Origin: Methylomonas sp.
GTDB taxonomy: Bacteria; Pseudomonadota; Gammaproteobacteria; Methylococcales; Methylomonadaceae
Assembly: GCA_002929135.1 (NCBI GenBank)
Contig: PESC01000006.1
Span: forward strand, 20,781-84,780
DNA length: 64,000 nt
Reading direction: 5' to 3'
The notes beneath the pieces are model-generated. The model saw only the letters and a list, made by a program, of their open reading frames with translations. It had not been told where the DNA came from and searched no databases. The position numbers and the translations under genes are program-made. Positions within the stretch are counted from its first letter, which is position 1. Every line of letters begins with the position of its first letter. Positions 27,881-37,554 of the stretch are shown here, piece after piece.

Positions 27881-30775
27881 ATGAGCCTTTATGCGTCGCT
27901 GTCCGGGCAGGGTGTGCATCTGCCGCCCGCCTTGCAAGCCTGGGCGAACGGTTTTTGCCAGCAGCTCGACGACACACTGTCGCCTGCCGATCGGTCTGCG
28001 CTCGATAACCCGGCGTTTCGTGCTGCGGCGCTGAAAGTCTGTGCCTGTAGCCAGTTTGTTGCCGACAACTGGCTGCGTCATCCGTCTGTACTGACCGATC
28101 TCGTCGCCTCGGGCGATTTATTTTCCAGCGAATACCGCGCGGCCTATGCCGATGTCATGTCGGGGTGGTCGTGCGAAACCGAGCCGGACATGGCGCGGCA
28201 CTTGCGGTTATTGCGGCGGCGGGAAATGCTGCGTATCGCTTGGCGCGATCTGGCGGGTTGGGCCGATCTCGACGAAACCTTGCGCGATTTGACCGCACTG
28301 GCAGAAGTCTGCATACAGACCGCGCTGGATTTCCTCTACCGCCAGGCCTGCCAACGCTGGGGAACGCCAACACTGGCCGACGGTACGCCGTTCAATCTGG
28401 TGGTGCTAGGCATGGGCAAGCTCGGTGCCTGGGAGCTGAATTATTCATCCGACATCGACCTGATTTTTGCCTATGCCGAAGACGGTTTGTTGACCGGCAA
28501 AAAAGACATCAGTCATGGCGAATTTTTCACCCGCATCTGCCGCTCGCTGGTGAAAATGCTGGATGAAACCACGGTAGACGGTTTCGTGTTTCGTACCGAC
28601 ATCCGACTGCGACCCTTCGGTGACAGCGGCCCGCTCATCATGAATTTCGACGGCATGGAGCAGTACTACCTGACCCAGGCCCGCGAATGGGAACGCTACG
28701 CCATGATTAAAGCCCGGCAGGTGGCGGGCGACATTGAAACCGGCAAGCTGCTGGTTGACACCATCAAGCCCTTCGTCTACCGCCGCTACCTCGATTACGG
28801 CGCCTTCGAGGAGCTGCGCGCGCTCAAGTTTCAGATTACCCAGGAACTCAGGCGCAAGGATCGCATGGACAACGTCAAACTCGGCCCCGGCGGCATCCGC
28901 GAAGTCGAATTCATCGGCCAGGCCTTCCAGTTGATTCGCGGCGGTCACGAAAGCGCACTGCGCCAGCGCGAGATTCAAGCCGTTCTGCAAACCCTGGGCG
29001 AACTGGGTTTGATGACCCACGACGACGTGGCGACGCTGCAATTTGCCTACCGCTTTTTGCGCCGCGTCGAAAACCACATTCAGCAATATCAGGACAAACA
29101 AACCCACGATTTGCCCAGCGATGCCCAGGTGCGGCTGATTCTGGCCTATTCACTGGATTTCGATGACTGGGACAGCTTCAAGCGCGAACTCGATGACATC
29201 CGCGCCCGCGTCCATGACATTTTCGAGCAGGTGTTTTCACTCAACGACCAAGACAGGCAGCGCATGGCGGCCCGCATGATCTGGCTCGGCGCCGATGATG
29301 ATCAAGCACTGGACGCTCTGGCGACCTATGGTTTCAGCGATCCCGTCGCCTGTTTGGCGGCGATGGCCGATTTCAAAACCTCGCATTCAGTCAAACGCAT
29401 GAGCGCCAAAGGTGCCGGTGTGCTCGACCGGCTGATGCCGCTGCTGCTCGACAGCCTTGCGGACATCGAGGCCCGCGATGTCACGCTCAAGCGTCTGCTG
29501 ACCTTGTTCCAGGCCGTGGCCGGGCGCAGTGTTTATCTGGCGCTGCTGGCGGAAAACCCCGGCGCCCTGGCGCAATTGCTCAAGCTGGCCTCGCTCAGCC
29601 CGTGGCTGTGCGACTACCTGGCGCAGTACCCGATTCTGTTCGACGAACTGCTACACCCCGCCACACTGTACGAACCGCTGAAAAAATCCCAGCTGATTGC
29701 CGATCTGACGCGCGAGCTTCAGGGAGTGGACAGCCAGGACAGTGAGCGCTTGATGGTTGTTCTGCGCCAGTTCAAGCACCAGAACGTGCTGCGTGTTGCG
29801 GCGGCCGACCTGATGGGCGTCATCCCGGTCATGGTGGTCAGCGACTACCTCACCTGGATTGCCGAGGCCATTCTGCACCATGTGCTGCAACGCGCCTGGC
29901 ACATGCTGGCCGATAGACACGGTTGCCCGCCCGGCAGCCACTACGACCCGCCGGGCGGCCTGGCCATCATCGCCTTTGGCAAATTCGGCGGTATCGAACT
30001 GGGCTACGGTTCCGATCTGGATATGGTCTTCGTTTACGACTGCGACGACGACAATGCTCTCACCGACGGCGACAAACCCATCAACTGCGGCCAGTTTTAT
30101 CTGCGCCTGGGGCAAAAGATTCGCCACATTCTCGACACCAAACTACTGTCCGGCGTGTTGTACGACATTGATCTGCGTTTGCGCCCCAACGGCGACTCCG
30201 GCGTGTTGGTCACTCACATCGCTTCTTACGAACAGTATTTGCGCGAATCGGCCTGGACCTGGGAACACCAGGCACTGGTGCGGGCGCGATTCGTTGCCGG
30301 TGATGAAGCGCTGAAACAGGCATTCGAAGCCATACGCCAACGCATACTGGCGCTGCCGCGCGATGTCGCCGTGCTCAGGCGCGACGTGCGCGACATGCGC
30401 CAGAAGATGCGTGACAGCCAGAAGACAGGCGGCACCCAGGCTAACAAAAACGCCCCGGTGTTCGATCTCAAGCAGGGCAAGGGCGGCATCGCCGACATCG
30501 AATTCATCGTGCAATTCGGTGTCTTGGCCGAAGCTCAGCACAATCCGGCGCTGGCGCAGTGGACCGACAACGTCCGCCTGCTGGAATCGCTGGCAGCACA
30601 TGGCTTCATGAGCAGCGAAGACGCCGCCATGCTGAAGCAGGCCTACTGCCATTACCGCGATGTTGGCCATCATCGGCTATTGCAAGGCGAAAGCGGCGTG
30701 ACCGACGCTGCCGATTTCGCCAATTTGCGTCGCGGTGTCGAGGCGTTGTGGAACCAGTTTATCGGCGCGGCGTAA
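27881..30775 (+). CDS. glnE: Bifunctional glutamine synthetase adenylyltransferase/deadenylase (GlnE)
   Basis: A protein of 964 residues. The N-terminal deadenylase nucleotidyltransferase domain has LGMGKLGAWELNYSSDIDL near residue 185, and the C-terminal adenylyltransferase domain has FGKFGGIELGYGSDLDM near residue 705. Both are followed by their GlnE helical regions (KLGPGGIREVEFI; KQGKGGIADIEFIVQ). It switches glutamine synthetase off and on by AMP transfer in response to PII. Nitrogen control in the window therefore has two parts, this and the nitrate operon. Confidence 0.97.
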   Translation: MSLYASLSGQGVHLPPALQAWANGFCQQLDDTLSPADRSALDNPAFRAAALKVCACSQFVADNWLRHPSVLTDLVASGDLFSSEYRAAYADVMSGWSCETEPDMARHLRLLRRREMLRIAWRDLAGWADLDETLRDLTALAEVCIQTALDFLYRQACQRWGTPTLADGTPFNLVVLGMGKLGAWELNYSSDIDLIFAYAEDGLLTGKKDISHGEFFTRICRSLVKMLDETTVDGFVFRTDIRLRPFGDSGPLIMNFDGMEQYYLTQAREWERYAMIKARQVAGDIETGKLLVDTIKPFVYRRYLDYGAFEELRALKFQITQELRRKDRMDNVKLGPGGIREVEFIGQAFQLIRGGHESALRQREIQAVLQTLGELGLMTHDDVATLQFAYRFLRRVENHIQQYQDKQTHDLPSDAQVRLILAYSLDFDDWDSFKRELDDIRARVHDIFEQVFSLNDQDRQRMAARMIWLGADDDQALDALATYGFSDPVACLAAMADFKTSHSVKRMSAKGAGVLDRLMPLLLDSLADIEARDVTLKRLLTLFQAVAGRSVYLALLAENPGALAQLLKLASLSPWLCDYLAQYPILFDELLHPATLYEPLKKSQLIADLTRELQGVDSQDSERLMVVLRQFKHQNVLRVAAADLMGVIPVMVVSDYLTWIAEAILHHVLQRAWHMLADRHGCPPGSHYDPPGGLAIIAFGKFGGIELGYGSDLDMVFVYDCDDDNALTDGDKPINCGQFYLRLGQKIRHILDTKLLSGVLYDIDLRLRPNGDSGVLVTHIASYEQYLRESAWTWEHQALVRARFVAGDEALKQAFEAIRQRILALPRDVAVLRRDVRDMRQKMRDSQKTGGTQANKNAPVFDLKQGKGGIADIEFIVQFGVLAEAQHNPALAQWTDNVRLLESLAAHGFMSSEDAAMLKQAYCHYRDVGHHRLLQGESGVTDAADFANLRRGVEALWNQFIGAA

Positions 30776-30778
30776 GTG

Positions 30779-30813
30779 TTCCCACGCAGAGCGTTTCGCG
30801 CTGCGTGCGGGAA
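30779..30813. repeat. Dispersed palindrome, family A variant, between convergent genes
   Basis: CCCACGCAGAGCG and CGCTGCGTGCGGG pair with a single bulge. It starts 3 nt after the glnE stop and lies between glnE and a convergent hydrolase gene, where it could end transcription in both directions. Confidence 0.65.
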
Positions 30814-30849
30814 AGAGGCCGACCGCAGTCGGCGTCTGTTCCTCCAGAT

Positions 30850-31632
30850 TCAGGCCGCTAAAAACCGCATGACTTCTTGCCACCATGGCTGTTGGGCGCC
30901 CATGGGCAAGGTATTGTGTCTTGCGTTTTCAAAACGCCAGAGTTTTTTCCGCCCAGGAAAAGCCTCAAATAAAGCCAGTGTGCGCTGATTGGGCACAATT
31001 TCATCCTGTCCGGCCAAGACTACCGCAATTGAACCTTGATAGTTTTGAAGATGGGAAACCGAGTCATACCGATCCAACAGCAACCAGCCAGCCAGAAAAT
31101 ACCAATAATGGTGTTGGGCAACCTTGGCCATGGAATCGAATGGGGTAATCAGAAGCAAGCCTTTTGCCGACACTTCGCCTGAGGCCACAATGCCGGATAC
31201 CACACCACTGCCAAGCGATTCGCCGCATAGAAACAAAGGCCCGTCAAAGTCGCGCAAGGCCTGTTTGGCGGTAGCGATGCCGTCCTGGATTAGCACGGTT
31301 TCTGAAGGGCTTCCGCTACGGGTGCCGTATCCCGGGTATTCGGCGAGAATGACGCGGTATCCCAATCGTTGCAATGCATCCATGTAATACGTCCGATCCA
31401 TTGCGCTACCTGCATTGCCATGAAAAACCAGGATGGTGCCTTGCGGATTAGTCAGTTTTTCTTCGCGTATAAACCCGCGTAACTCGCCAGAAGACGGCCA
31501 AGGTTGCAAGTTGGCCGATGCCATTCGGTTTTCCATTTCGCTCTGGGTAAGCCTGTCGGGAAAATAGATCAACTGGCGCTGTAGCAAAAAAACCGCGAGA
31601 ACAATGAGCAGGTAGTTCAGTAACAAAGACAT
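30850..31632 (-). CDS. Membrane-anchored alpha/beta hydrolase (YfhR/BEM46-like)
   Basis: A protein of 260 residues from an ATG at 31632, with an alternative at 31650. A hydrophobic N-terminal anchor (SLLLNYLLIVLAVFLL) is followed by the hydrolase fold: oxyanion HGNAGSAMDR, nucleophile elbow CGESLGSGV, acid in AGQDEIVP and His in ARHNTLP. The substrate is unknown. It diverges from recJ with fewer than 30 nt between the starts. Confidence 0.8.
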   Translation of the reverse strand: MSLLLNYLLIVLAVFLLQRQLIYFPDRLTQSEMENRMASANLQPWPSSGELRGFIREEKLTNPQGTILVFHGNAGSAMDRTYYMDALQRLGYRVILAEYPGYGTRSGSPSETVLIQDGIATAKQALRDFDGPLFLCGESLGSGVVSGIVASGEVSAKGLLLITPFDSMAKVAQHHYWYFLAGWLLLDRYDSVSHLQNYQGSIAVVLAGQDEIVPNQRTLALFEAFPGRKKLWRFENARHNTLPMGAQQPWWQEVMRFLAA

Positions 31633-31659
31633 GATGCACCGTAATTTCATTAGACAGAC

Positions 31660-33402
31660 ATGTATCTTCAAAGCGTTAAAAAAACCATTCAGCAACGGCC
31701 TGCGCTCGAAGCGTCGGCATTAAGCATAACCGACCCGGTGCTGCGGCGTATTTTCGCCAGCCGGGGCGTGCGTTCGGACGACGAACTGGATCGTGCGCTG
31801 ACCCGTCTGCCGTCGCCGTGGCTGCTGAGCGGGATGCAGGCCATGGTCGACCATCTGGTTGCTGCGCTCAACGCGCAAAAAGCCATTACCGTCGTCGCCG
31901 ATTTCGATGCCGACGGCGCCACTGCGTGTGCGCTGGCCATCAAGGGCCTGACCTTGCTGGGCGCGCAGCGGCTGAATTTCATCGTGCCCAACCGCTTCGA
32001 GTATGGTTATGGCCTGACGCCGGAAATCGTCGAATTAACCAAACTGCAACAGGCGCAAGTCATCATCACCGTCGATAACGGCATTTCCAGTCTCGATGGT
32101 GTGCAGGCCGCCAACGCCGCCGGTATTCAGGTGCTGGTGACCGATCATCACTTGCCGGGCGATACGCTGCCCGCCGCCGATGCCATCGTCAACCCCAATC
32201 TGCCGGGCGACAAGTTTCCCAGTCGCAACATCGCCGGTGTCGGTGTGATGTTTTACGTGCTGATGGCACTACGGATACGCTTGCGCGAGCGGCACTGGTT
32301 CGAGAAGCATGGCATTACCGAACCCAATCTGGCGCAATTATTGGATTATGTTGCGCTGGGCACGGTGGCCGACGTGGTGACGCTGGATCGGGTCAACCGC
32401 ATTCTGGTGCATCAGGGCTTGTCGCGGATACGCGCTGGGCGTTGTCAGCCAGGCATACGCGCTTTGGCGCAGGTTGCTGGCCGGTCGCTGGCGCAGCTCG
32501 CTAGCGCCGACCTGGGTTTTGCCATTGCGCCGCGCCTCAATGCTGCTGGGCGCATGGATGATATGGCGCTGGGCATACGCTGTCTGTTGACCGATGACGA
32601 TGCCTTGGCGAGCGACATGGCGGTTCAGCTCGATGCACTGAATCAGGATCGCAAGACCGTCGAAGGTCAGATGAGAACCCAAGCTTTGGCGCTGTTGGCC
32701 GACATGCGGGCACTGGACGAGAAGCATCTGTCGGCGGGCGTCTGTTTGTACGATGCCGATTGGCATCAGGGGGTGATCGGCATTCTGGCGGCACGCATCA
32801 AAGACCGGTTGCATCGGCCCGTGATCGCATTCGCACCGGCTGACAACGGTGACATCAAAGGTTCAGCGCGTTCTATACCGGGCGTGCATATCCGCGATGT
32901 GCTGGCCGACATCGCCGCCCGGTATCCCAAATTGCTGTCGAAATTCGGCGGTCATGCCATGGCGGCGGGCCTGAGCCTGAAATTGCACGATTACCCGCCG
33001 TTTGCGCTGGCGTTTGCCGAGGCAGTGGCGGCCCGGCTGGATCAGGCCGATCTCGATCAGAAAGTCTGGTCCGACGGCCAGCTCACCGAGAACGAAATGA
33101 CACTGGATTTTGCCGACAGCGTACAGAATGCCGCCACCTGGGGCCAGGGGTTTCCCGAGCCGGTATTCGATGGTGTGTTCGATGTCATTCAATGCCGCAT
33201 CGTCGGTCGGCAGCATCTGAAATTCGTGCTGCGCCTGCCGTTCAGTGCGTTGTTGATCGACGCCATCGCGTTTTTTGCCGACCAGCCGGAAAACTGGCTG
33301 GGTTGCCGCAAAATTGTTTGCGCCTACAGGCTGGACGCCAACGAATTCCGTAACCAACGCAATCTGCAATTGCAGTTGCACTATGTCGAACGATGGGAGT
33401 GA
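31660..33402 (+). CDS. recJ: Single-stranded-DNA-specific exonuclease RecJ
   Basis: A protein of 580 residues. DHH-family motifs are DFDADGATACAL (about residue 74), TVDNGISS, and TDHHLPG with the DHH catalytic triplet; the DHHA1 domain contains FGGHAMAAGL. It degrades single-stranded DNA 5' to 3' in mismatch repair and recombination. Its 3' end overlaps the following glycosyltransferase start by 10 nt. Confidence 0.97.
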   Translation: MYLQSVKKTIQQRPALEASALSITDPVLRRIFASRGVRSDDELDRALTRLPSPWLLSGMQAMVDHLVAALNAQKAITVVADFDADGATACALAIKGLTLLGAQRLNFIVPNRFEYGYGLTPEIVELTKLQQAQVIITVDNGISSLDGVQAANAAGIQVLVTDHHLPGDTLPAADAIVNPNLPGDKFPSRNIAGVGVMFYVLMALRIRLRERHWFEKHGITEPNLAQLLDYVALGTVADVVTLDRVNRILVHQGLSRIRAGRCQPGIRALAQVAGRSLAQLASADLGFAIAPRLNAAGRMDDMALGIRCLLTDDDALASDMAVQLDALNQDRKTVEGQMRTQALALLADMRALDEKHLSAGVCLYDADWHQGVIGILAARIKDRLHRPVIAFAPADNGDIKGSARSIPGVHIRDVLADIAARYPKLLSKFGGHAMAAGLSLKLHDYPPFALAFAEAVAARLDQADLDQKVWSDGQLTENEMTLDFADSVQNAATWGQGFPEPVFDGVFDVIQCRIVGRQHLKFVLRLPFSALLIDAIAFFADQPENWLGCRKIVCAYRLDANEFRNQRNLQLQLHYVERWE

Positions 33403-34949
33403 GCGTGTTTTATTTCGACCAACTGTTGCACGGCATCGAACGCCGCAGCCTCTGGCTGATACCCGCCGTGGCGCTGTTGCGGCTGGTGTTCGTCGCCAGC
33501 AGCGAGCTGGACTTGATCGGCGATGAAGCCTATTACTGGGAATGGTCGCGGCGGCCCGATTGGTGTTACTTCAGCAAGCCGCCGATGGTGGCCTGGCTGA
33601 TCGGCGGCTTTACCTGGCTGCTGGGCGATGAAACCTGGGTGGTGCGCTTGCCCGCCGTGGTATTGGGCGCCGTGTCCTTGTGGTTTTTGCAGGCAACGGC
33701 GCGCGGATTTTTCGGCCCGCGTGCCAGCGTCTTGTGTCTGTTGCTGATACTGGCGACACCGGCCCAAGTGCTGGCCAATTTTCTGATGACCATAGACCCG
33801 CCGCTGTACTGCTTCTGGATCATGACGCTGTATTTTCTGCGACGTGCGCTGTTCGCTGATGACAGCCGCGCTTGGTGGTGGGCGGGTTTCAGCGCGGCGG
33901 CAGCCCTGCTCAGCAAGCAGGCGGCCTTGCTGCTTCCGCTGATGCTGGCGGTATTTCTGCTGCTGGATGCGCAGCGCCGACACTATCTGCGCCGCGAATT
34001 TTGCTGGTTTTTGCTGCCGGTGGTGTTGGTCGTTGTACAGATCGTGGTGTGGAATCATGCCCATGATTGGGTGATGTTCGGCCACAGCAAAAGCCATTTC
34101 ACCCCGCACGACGCCATCGACGGCTGGCAGCGCCTCAAGCACGGTCTTGAGTTCATTGCGTATCAGTTACTGCTGCTATCGCCGCTGATCTGGCTAATGA
34201 CGCTGGGGGTAACGCTGCAAGGACTGGTTCAATTCAAGACCTTGAGCGCCGAACGGCGTTTCCTGTGGCTGTTCGGGCCGGTGCTGATTCTGGCGGTGAT
34301 CGCATTGAGCCTGCTGCAAAAAGTCCAGGGTAACTGGCCCATGCCGTTTTACCTGTCGGCGCTGATTCTGCTGGCGGGCGACTGGCTGGACGGGCATTGG
34401 TCGCGGTTGATGAAGCCTGCCCTGGCGTTCGGTGCGATGCTGGTCGTCATCACTTATGCCTTGCCGCTGGCGCTGAAACTGCTGCACTTGCAGGGTACGC
34501 CGCTGGATCCGACCAAACGCTTCAATCAATGGCGGACGATGGCGGCCAGTATCGATGCCGGGCGGCGCAAAACCGGCGTCGATCTGGCCGACAGTTTCGT
34601 GATCGCTACCGGTCATCGCTATCTTGCCAGCGGGCTGGCGTTTTATCTGGCGGGTCATCCGCCCGTGTTTCGCTTTGAAACCTCGGGCATGGTGCAATCA
34701 CAGTACGAATTATGGTCCGCACCCGATGCGGGTTTTTCCGGCAAGGACGCTTTCGTCGTCAGCGAAGACGGGCCGGACAGGTTTTCGCCCAAGCTGGCGG
34801 CGGCATTCCAGTCGCTGACGTGGATTGCCCGCATCAACAATCCGGCCAGGCCACAACACCCTTATCATCTTTATCTAGGCAGGCAGTTGACGCACTGGCC
34901 CGGCTTTTTCCTTGATGCACACCATGAATACGCCAATACCGCACCGTAA
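33393..34949 (+). CDS. GT39 (ArnT/PMT-like) membrane glycosyltransferase
   Basis: A protein of 518 residues with about ten to twelve membrane helices. The N-terminal motif GDEAYYWEWSRRPDWCYFSK has the Asp-Glu pair of the GT39/GT83 catalytic site, followed by PPMVAWLIGG. These enzymes move a sugar from an undecaprenyl or dolichyl phosphate to lipid A, a lipid or a protein on the periplasmic side. The next gene is a PAP2 phosphatase that overlaps it by 35 nt, so the pair may act on the same lipid. Confidence 0.85.
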   Translation: MGVSVFYFDQLLHGIERRSLWLIPAVALLRLVFVASSELDLIGDEAYYWEWSRRPDWCYFSKPPMVAWLIGGFTWLLGDETWVVRLPAVVLGAVSLWFLQATARGFFGPRASVLCLLLILATPAQVLANFLMTIDPPLYCFWIMTLYFLRRALFADDSRAWWWAGFSAAAALLSKQAALLLPLMLAVFLLLDAQRRHYLRREFCWFLLPVVLVVVQIVVWNHAHDWVMFGHSKSHFTPHDAIDGWQRLKHGLEFIAYQLLLLSPLIWLMTLGVTLQGLVQFKTLSAERRFLWLFGPVLILAVIALSLLQKVQGNWPMPFYLSALILLAGDWLDGHWSRLMKPALAFGAMLVVITYALPLALKLLHLQGTPLDPTKRFNQWRTMAASIDAGRRKTGVDLADSFVIATGHRYLASGLAFYLAGHPPVFRFETSGMVQSQYELWSAPDAGFSGKDAFVVSEDGPDRFSPKLAAAFQSLTWIARINNPARPQHPYHLYLGRQLTHWPGFFLDAHHEYANTAP

Positions 34950-35670
34950 ACTGAGACGCGCCCGCAGGGAGCTGACGATCTTGATCTTGCTGGCCACCGT
35001 GTCGAGCTGGGTGATCTGGCAATTTGACATCGACCTGAAACTAGCCGACTGGTTTTATCGTCCCGGCGAACCGCATGGCCCATGGCCGCTGCATCGCTGG
35101 GGCATCGTCAAATTGCTGTATGACTTTGCCTTCCCGTTCACCGTGATTGCGGGCCTGTCGGCGCTCACCATCTGCATCGTCGGTCATTTCTATGAATACA
35201 CCCGGCGGTTTCGGCGGCGGGCACTCTATATTTTGCTGGTGATACTGCTGGGGCCGGGCGTGCTGGTGAATCTGATCGTCAAAGATCATTGGGGGCGACC
35301 CAGGCCAGTGCATACCCTGGAATTCGGCGGCAAAGAGGACTTCGTACCGGCGGGCAGGATAGGATCGAGCGAGGGCAAGTCGTTTGTTTGTGGACATTGT
35401 TCGGTCGGTTACGCCTTTTTCGTGCTGTATTTTTTGTCGCAGAATCACAAGGTGTTGTATTTCCTGATGACACTGGCTTTGGCGTTGACTATGGGCTTCA
35501 CCCGCATGGCGGCGGGCGGGCACTACCTGTCGGACATCCTCTGGTCGGGTTATCTGGTGTTTCTGGTGGCCTACGTACTGTATTACGGCTGGTTCATTGA
35601 GGTCCCATTGTTTCGCAAGCCCAAGCCTGAAACATTGCCTGCCGAGCGGTCGTCGGCGTCAGTGAAATGA
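34915..35670 (+). CDS. PAP2-family membrane phosphatase
   Basis: A protein of 251 residues with about six helices; starts at 34915 or 34924. The three phosphatase motifs are KDHWGRPRP, SFVCGHCSVGY (Cys in place of the common Ser before the catalytic Gly-His) and TRMAAGGHYLSD with the second His and Asp. Family members remove phosphate from lipid A, undecaprenyl diphosphate or phosphatidyl lipids. Overlap with the GT39 gene suggests a lipid A or lipid-carrier role. The 260 nt after it hold no gene. Confidence 0.85.
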   Translation: MHTMNTPIPHRKLRRARRELTILILLATVSSWVIWQFDIDLKLADWFYRPGEPHGPWPLHRWGIVKLLYDFAFPFTVIAGLSALTICIVGHFYEYTRRFRRRALYILLVILLGPGVLVNLIVKDHWGRPRPVHTLEFGGKEDFVPAGRIGSSEGKSFVCGHCSVGYAFFVLYFLSQNHKVLYFLMTLALALTMGFTRMAAGGHYLSDILWSGYLVFLVAYVLYYGWFIEVPLFRKPKPETLPAERSSASVK

Positions 35671-35931
35671 CAGGACAGGAGGTTGTGTAAAACCCGTGTT
35701 GCAACGACTGCCGCCTGCAATAGAGCGGATAGCACAGCCATTGAATCCGCAACCCTGGCCGTACCTTGGCCGCGCGGGGTATGTCTTCTCGTCTACAATG
35801 CCCATCTCCCGCAATACGCATGCCCCTTGTTTCCTCACAAGACAAATGAAAAATGGTGAGCCGAAAAGCCGGATTGGTTTGCTGAATCGGCTTGCAAACG
35901 GGCGTCACTTGACCCTCCTATGTTTATGCCG

Positions 35932-37554
35932 ATGACAGCCAACGACACCCTCTACCCGTGCCCGTTTTCCAGAGCCTATGGCATGCCTGCTGCGCAGGCC
36001 TGGTCGTTGTTGAACATTTTTTGCGTTTACCGGCTGGTCAGCGCCGTGTCGTTTGTCATGCTGTTTTACATGCGATTTGGCGCGTTGTCGCTGGGCGATC
36101 ATGACGTCGAGTTGTATCAGTTTGCCAGTCTCGGTTATCTGGCGATCTCGCTGTTTCTGGTCGCGCTGATACACCTGCGACTACTGGCTTACGGTCATTT
36201 GGCGCAGTTGCTGATTTTTACCGATATTGTGTTCATCACGCTGCTGATGCATGCCAGCGGCGGCGTGAGTAGTGGCGTCGGTGCCTTGCTGGCGGTGTCG
36301 ATTGCCGCTGCCAGTGTGTTGATCGGTGGTCTGTGTGCCCTGGTGTTTGCTGCGTTGGCCAGCCTGGCGGTGTTGGCCGAACAGCTTTATGCCATGCAGA
36401 CTCATGCCTTCGATGCGGCGACACTGAATTATTCCGGCCTGCTTGGGCTGTCGTTTTTTGCGATTGCGGTGGTGTCGATGATGCTGGCAACGCGCGTCGA
36501 GCAATCGGCGTTGCTGGCGCGTCAACATGCGGCAACGATAGTCCGCCTCGAAGAGCTGAACCGCTACATCATCCAGCATTTGCAGTCGGGCATTCTGATT
36601 GCCGACGAGGCCGGGGCTATCGTGCTGTGCAATCATGCAGCACTGGCTCTGCTGGGCGGTATCCAGCATCCCGTGAGCCTGAACGATTTGTCGCCGCTAT
36701 TGCAGGCTGCGCTCAAACATTGGCGTGATAATCCGCAGCACGATTTCGCCATCGTGGCGGTGGCCGATCGCGATGAGGTGCAGGTGCGGTTTTCGGCATT
36801 GCAATTAGGTGGCGATACGCTACACATGCTGTTGTTCGAGGATGTCGCGCTTTACAACCAGCGTTTGCAACAGGACAAACTGGCGTCGCTGGGCCACTTG
36901 ACGGCCAGCATTGCTCATGAAATCCGCAATCCTTTGAGCGCCATCAGCCACGCCGGGCAGTTGTTGGCGGAGTCGCCAGCCTTGTCGGCTCAGGACAAGC
37001 GGCTGACGGACATCATCCAGCATCATTGCCGACGGGTGAACACCATCATCGAGGACATTCTGCGCCTGTCTCGTCGCCAGCCGTCGAACAAACAGAAAAT
37101 TGCCCTGAACCCATGGCTGGCCAATTACGTACTGGAAATCAACCCGTTGCATCGCCAGCCGTATGGCGACGTTTTTCGCCTGCGTTCCCTGAACGGGGAG
37201 TTGAACGCCCTGATCGACCCCGGCCATCTGAAGCAGATCGTCGATAACCTGTGCTCGAATGCGCTCAAATACGGCCAGCCCGACCGGGGGACGATCTGGA
37301 TCGAAACCGCAAAACAGGGCGACAAACCCGTCATCCGGGTCATCGACAACGGGCCAGGCCTGGATGCCGAACACAAGCAGCGCTTGTTCGAGCCGTTTTT
37401 TACCACCTCGCACAATGGCACCGGGCTGGGGCTGTACATTTCCCGTGAGCTGGCCCAGCTCAATCAGGCCGAGTTAAGTTATGCTGACCACCTCGACAAT
37501 CACGGTTTCATGTTGACGCTGGTCAACGCCGATCGAACACTCATAGCCTCATGA
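35932..37554 (+). CDS. pilS: Sensor histidine kinase PilS
   Basis: A protein of 540 residues from the ATG at 35932. Six N-terminal membrane helices occupy about 25-185, then a PAS domain (GILIADEAGAIVLCNHAAL), the HisKA box SIAHEIRNPLSAISHAGQ with phospho-His near residue 330, and an HATPase domain (DNLCSNALKYG; DNGPGL; GTGLGLYIS). The six-helix plus PAS layout and the paired regulator are those of PilS, which senses PilA in the membrane and controls type IV pilus genes. It overlaps pilR by 4 nt. Confidence 0.9.
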   Translation: MTANDTLYPCPFSRAYGMPAAQAWSLLNIFCVYRLVSAVSFVMLFYMRFGALSLGDHDVELYQFASLGYLAISLFLVALIHLRLLAYGHLAQLLIFTDIVFITLLMHASGGVSSGVGALLAVSIAAASVLIGGLCALVFAALASLAVLAEQLYAMQTHAFDAATLNYSGLLGLSFFAIAVVSMMLATRVEQSALLARQHAATIVRLEELNRYIIQHLQSGILIADEAGAIVLCNHAALALLGGIQHPVSLNDLSPLLQAALKHWRDNPQHDFAIVAVADRDEVQVRFSALQLGGDTLHMLLFEDVALYNQRLQQDKLASLGHLTASIAHEIRNPLSAISHAGQLLAESPALSAQDKRLTDIIQHHCRRVNTIIEDILRLSRRQPSNKQKIALNPWLANYVLEINPLHRQPYGDVFRLRSLNGELNALIDPGHLKQIVDNLCSNALKYGQPDRGTIWIETAKQGDKPVIRVIDNGPGLDAEHKQRLFEPFFTTSHNGTGLGLYISRELAQLNQAELSYADHLDNHGFMLTLVNADRTLIAS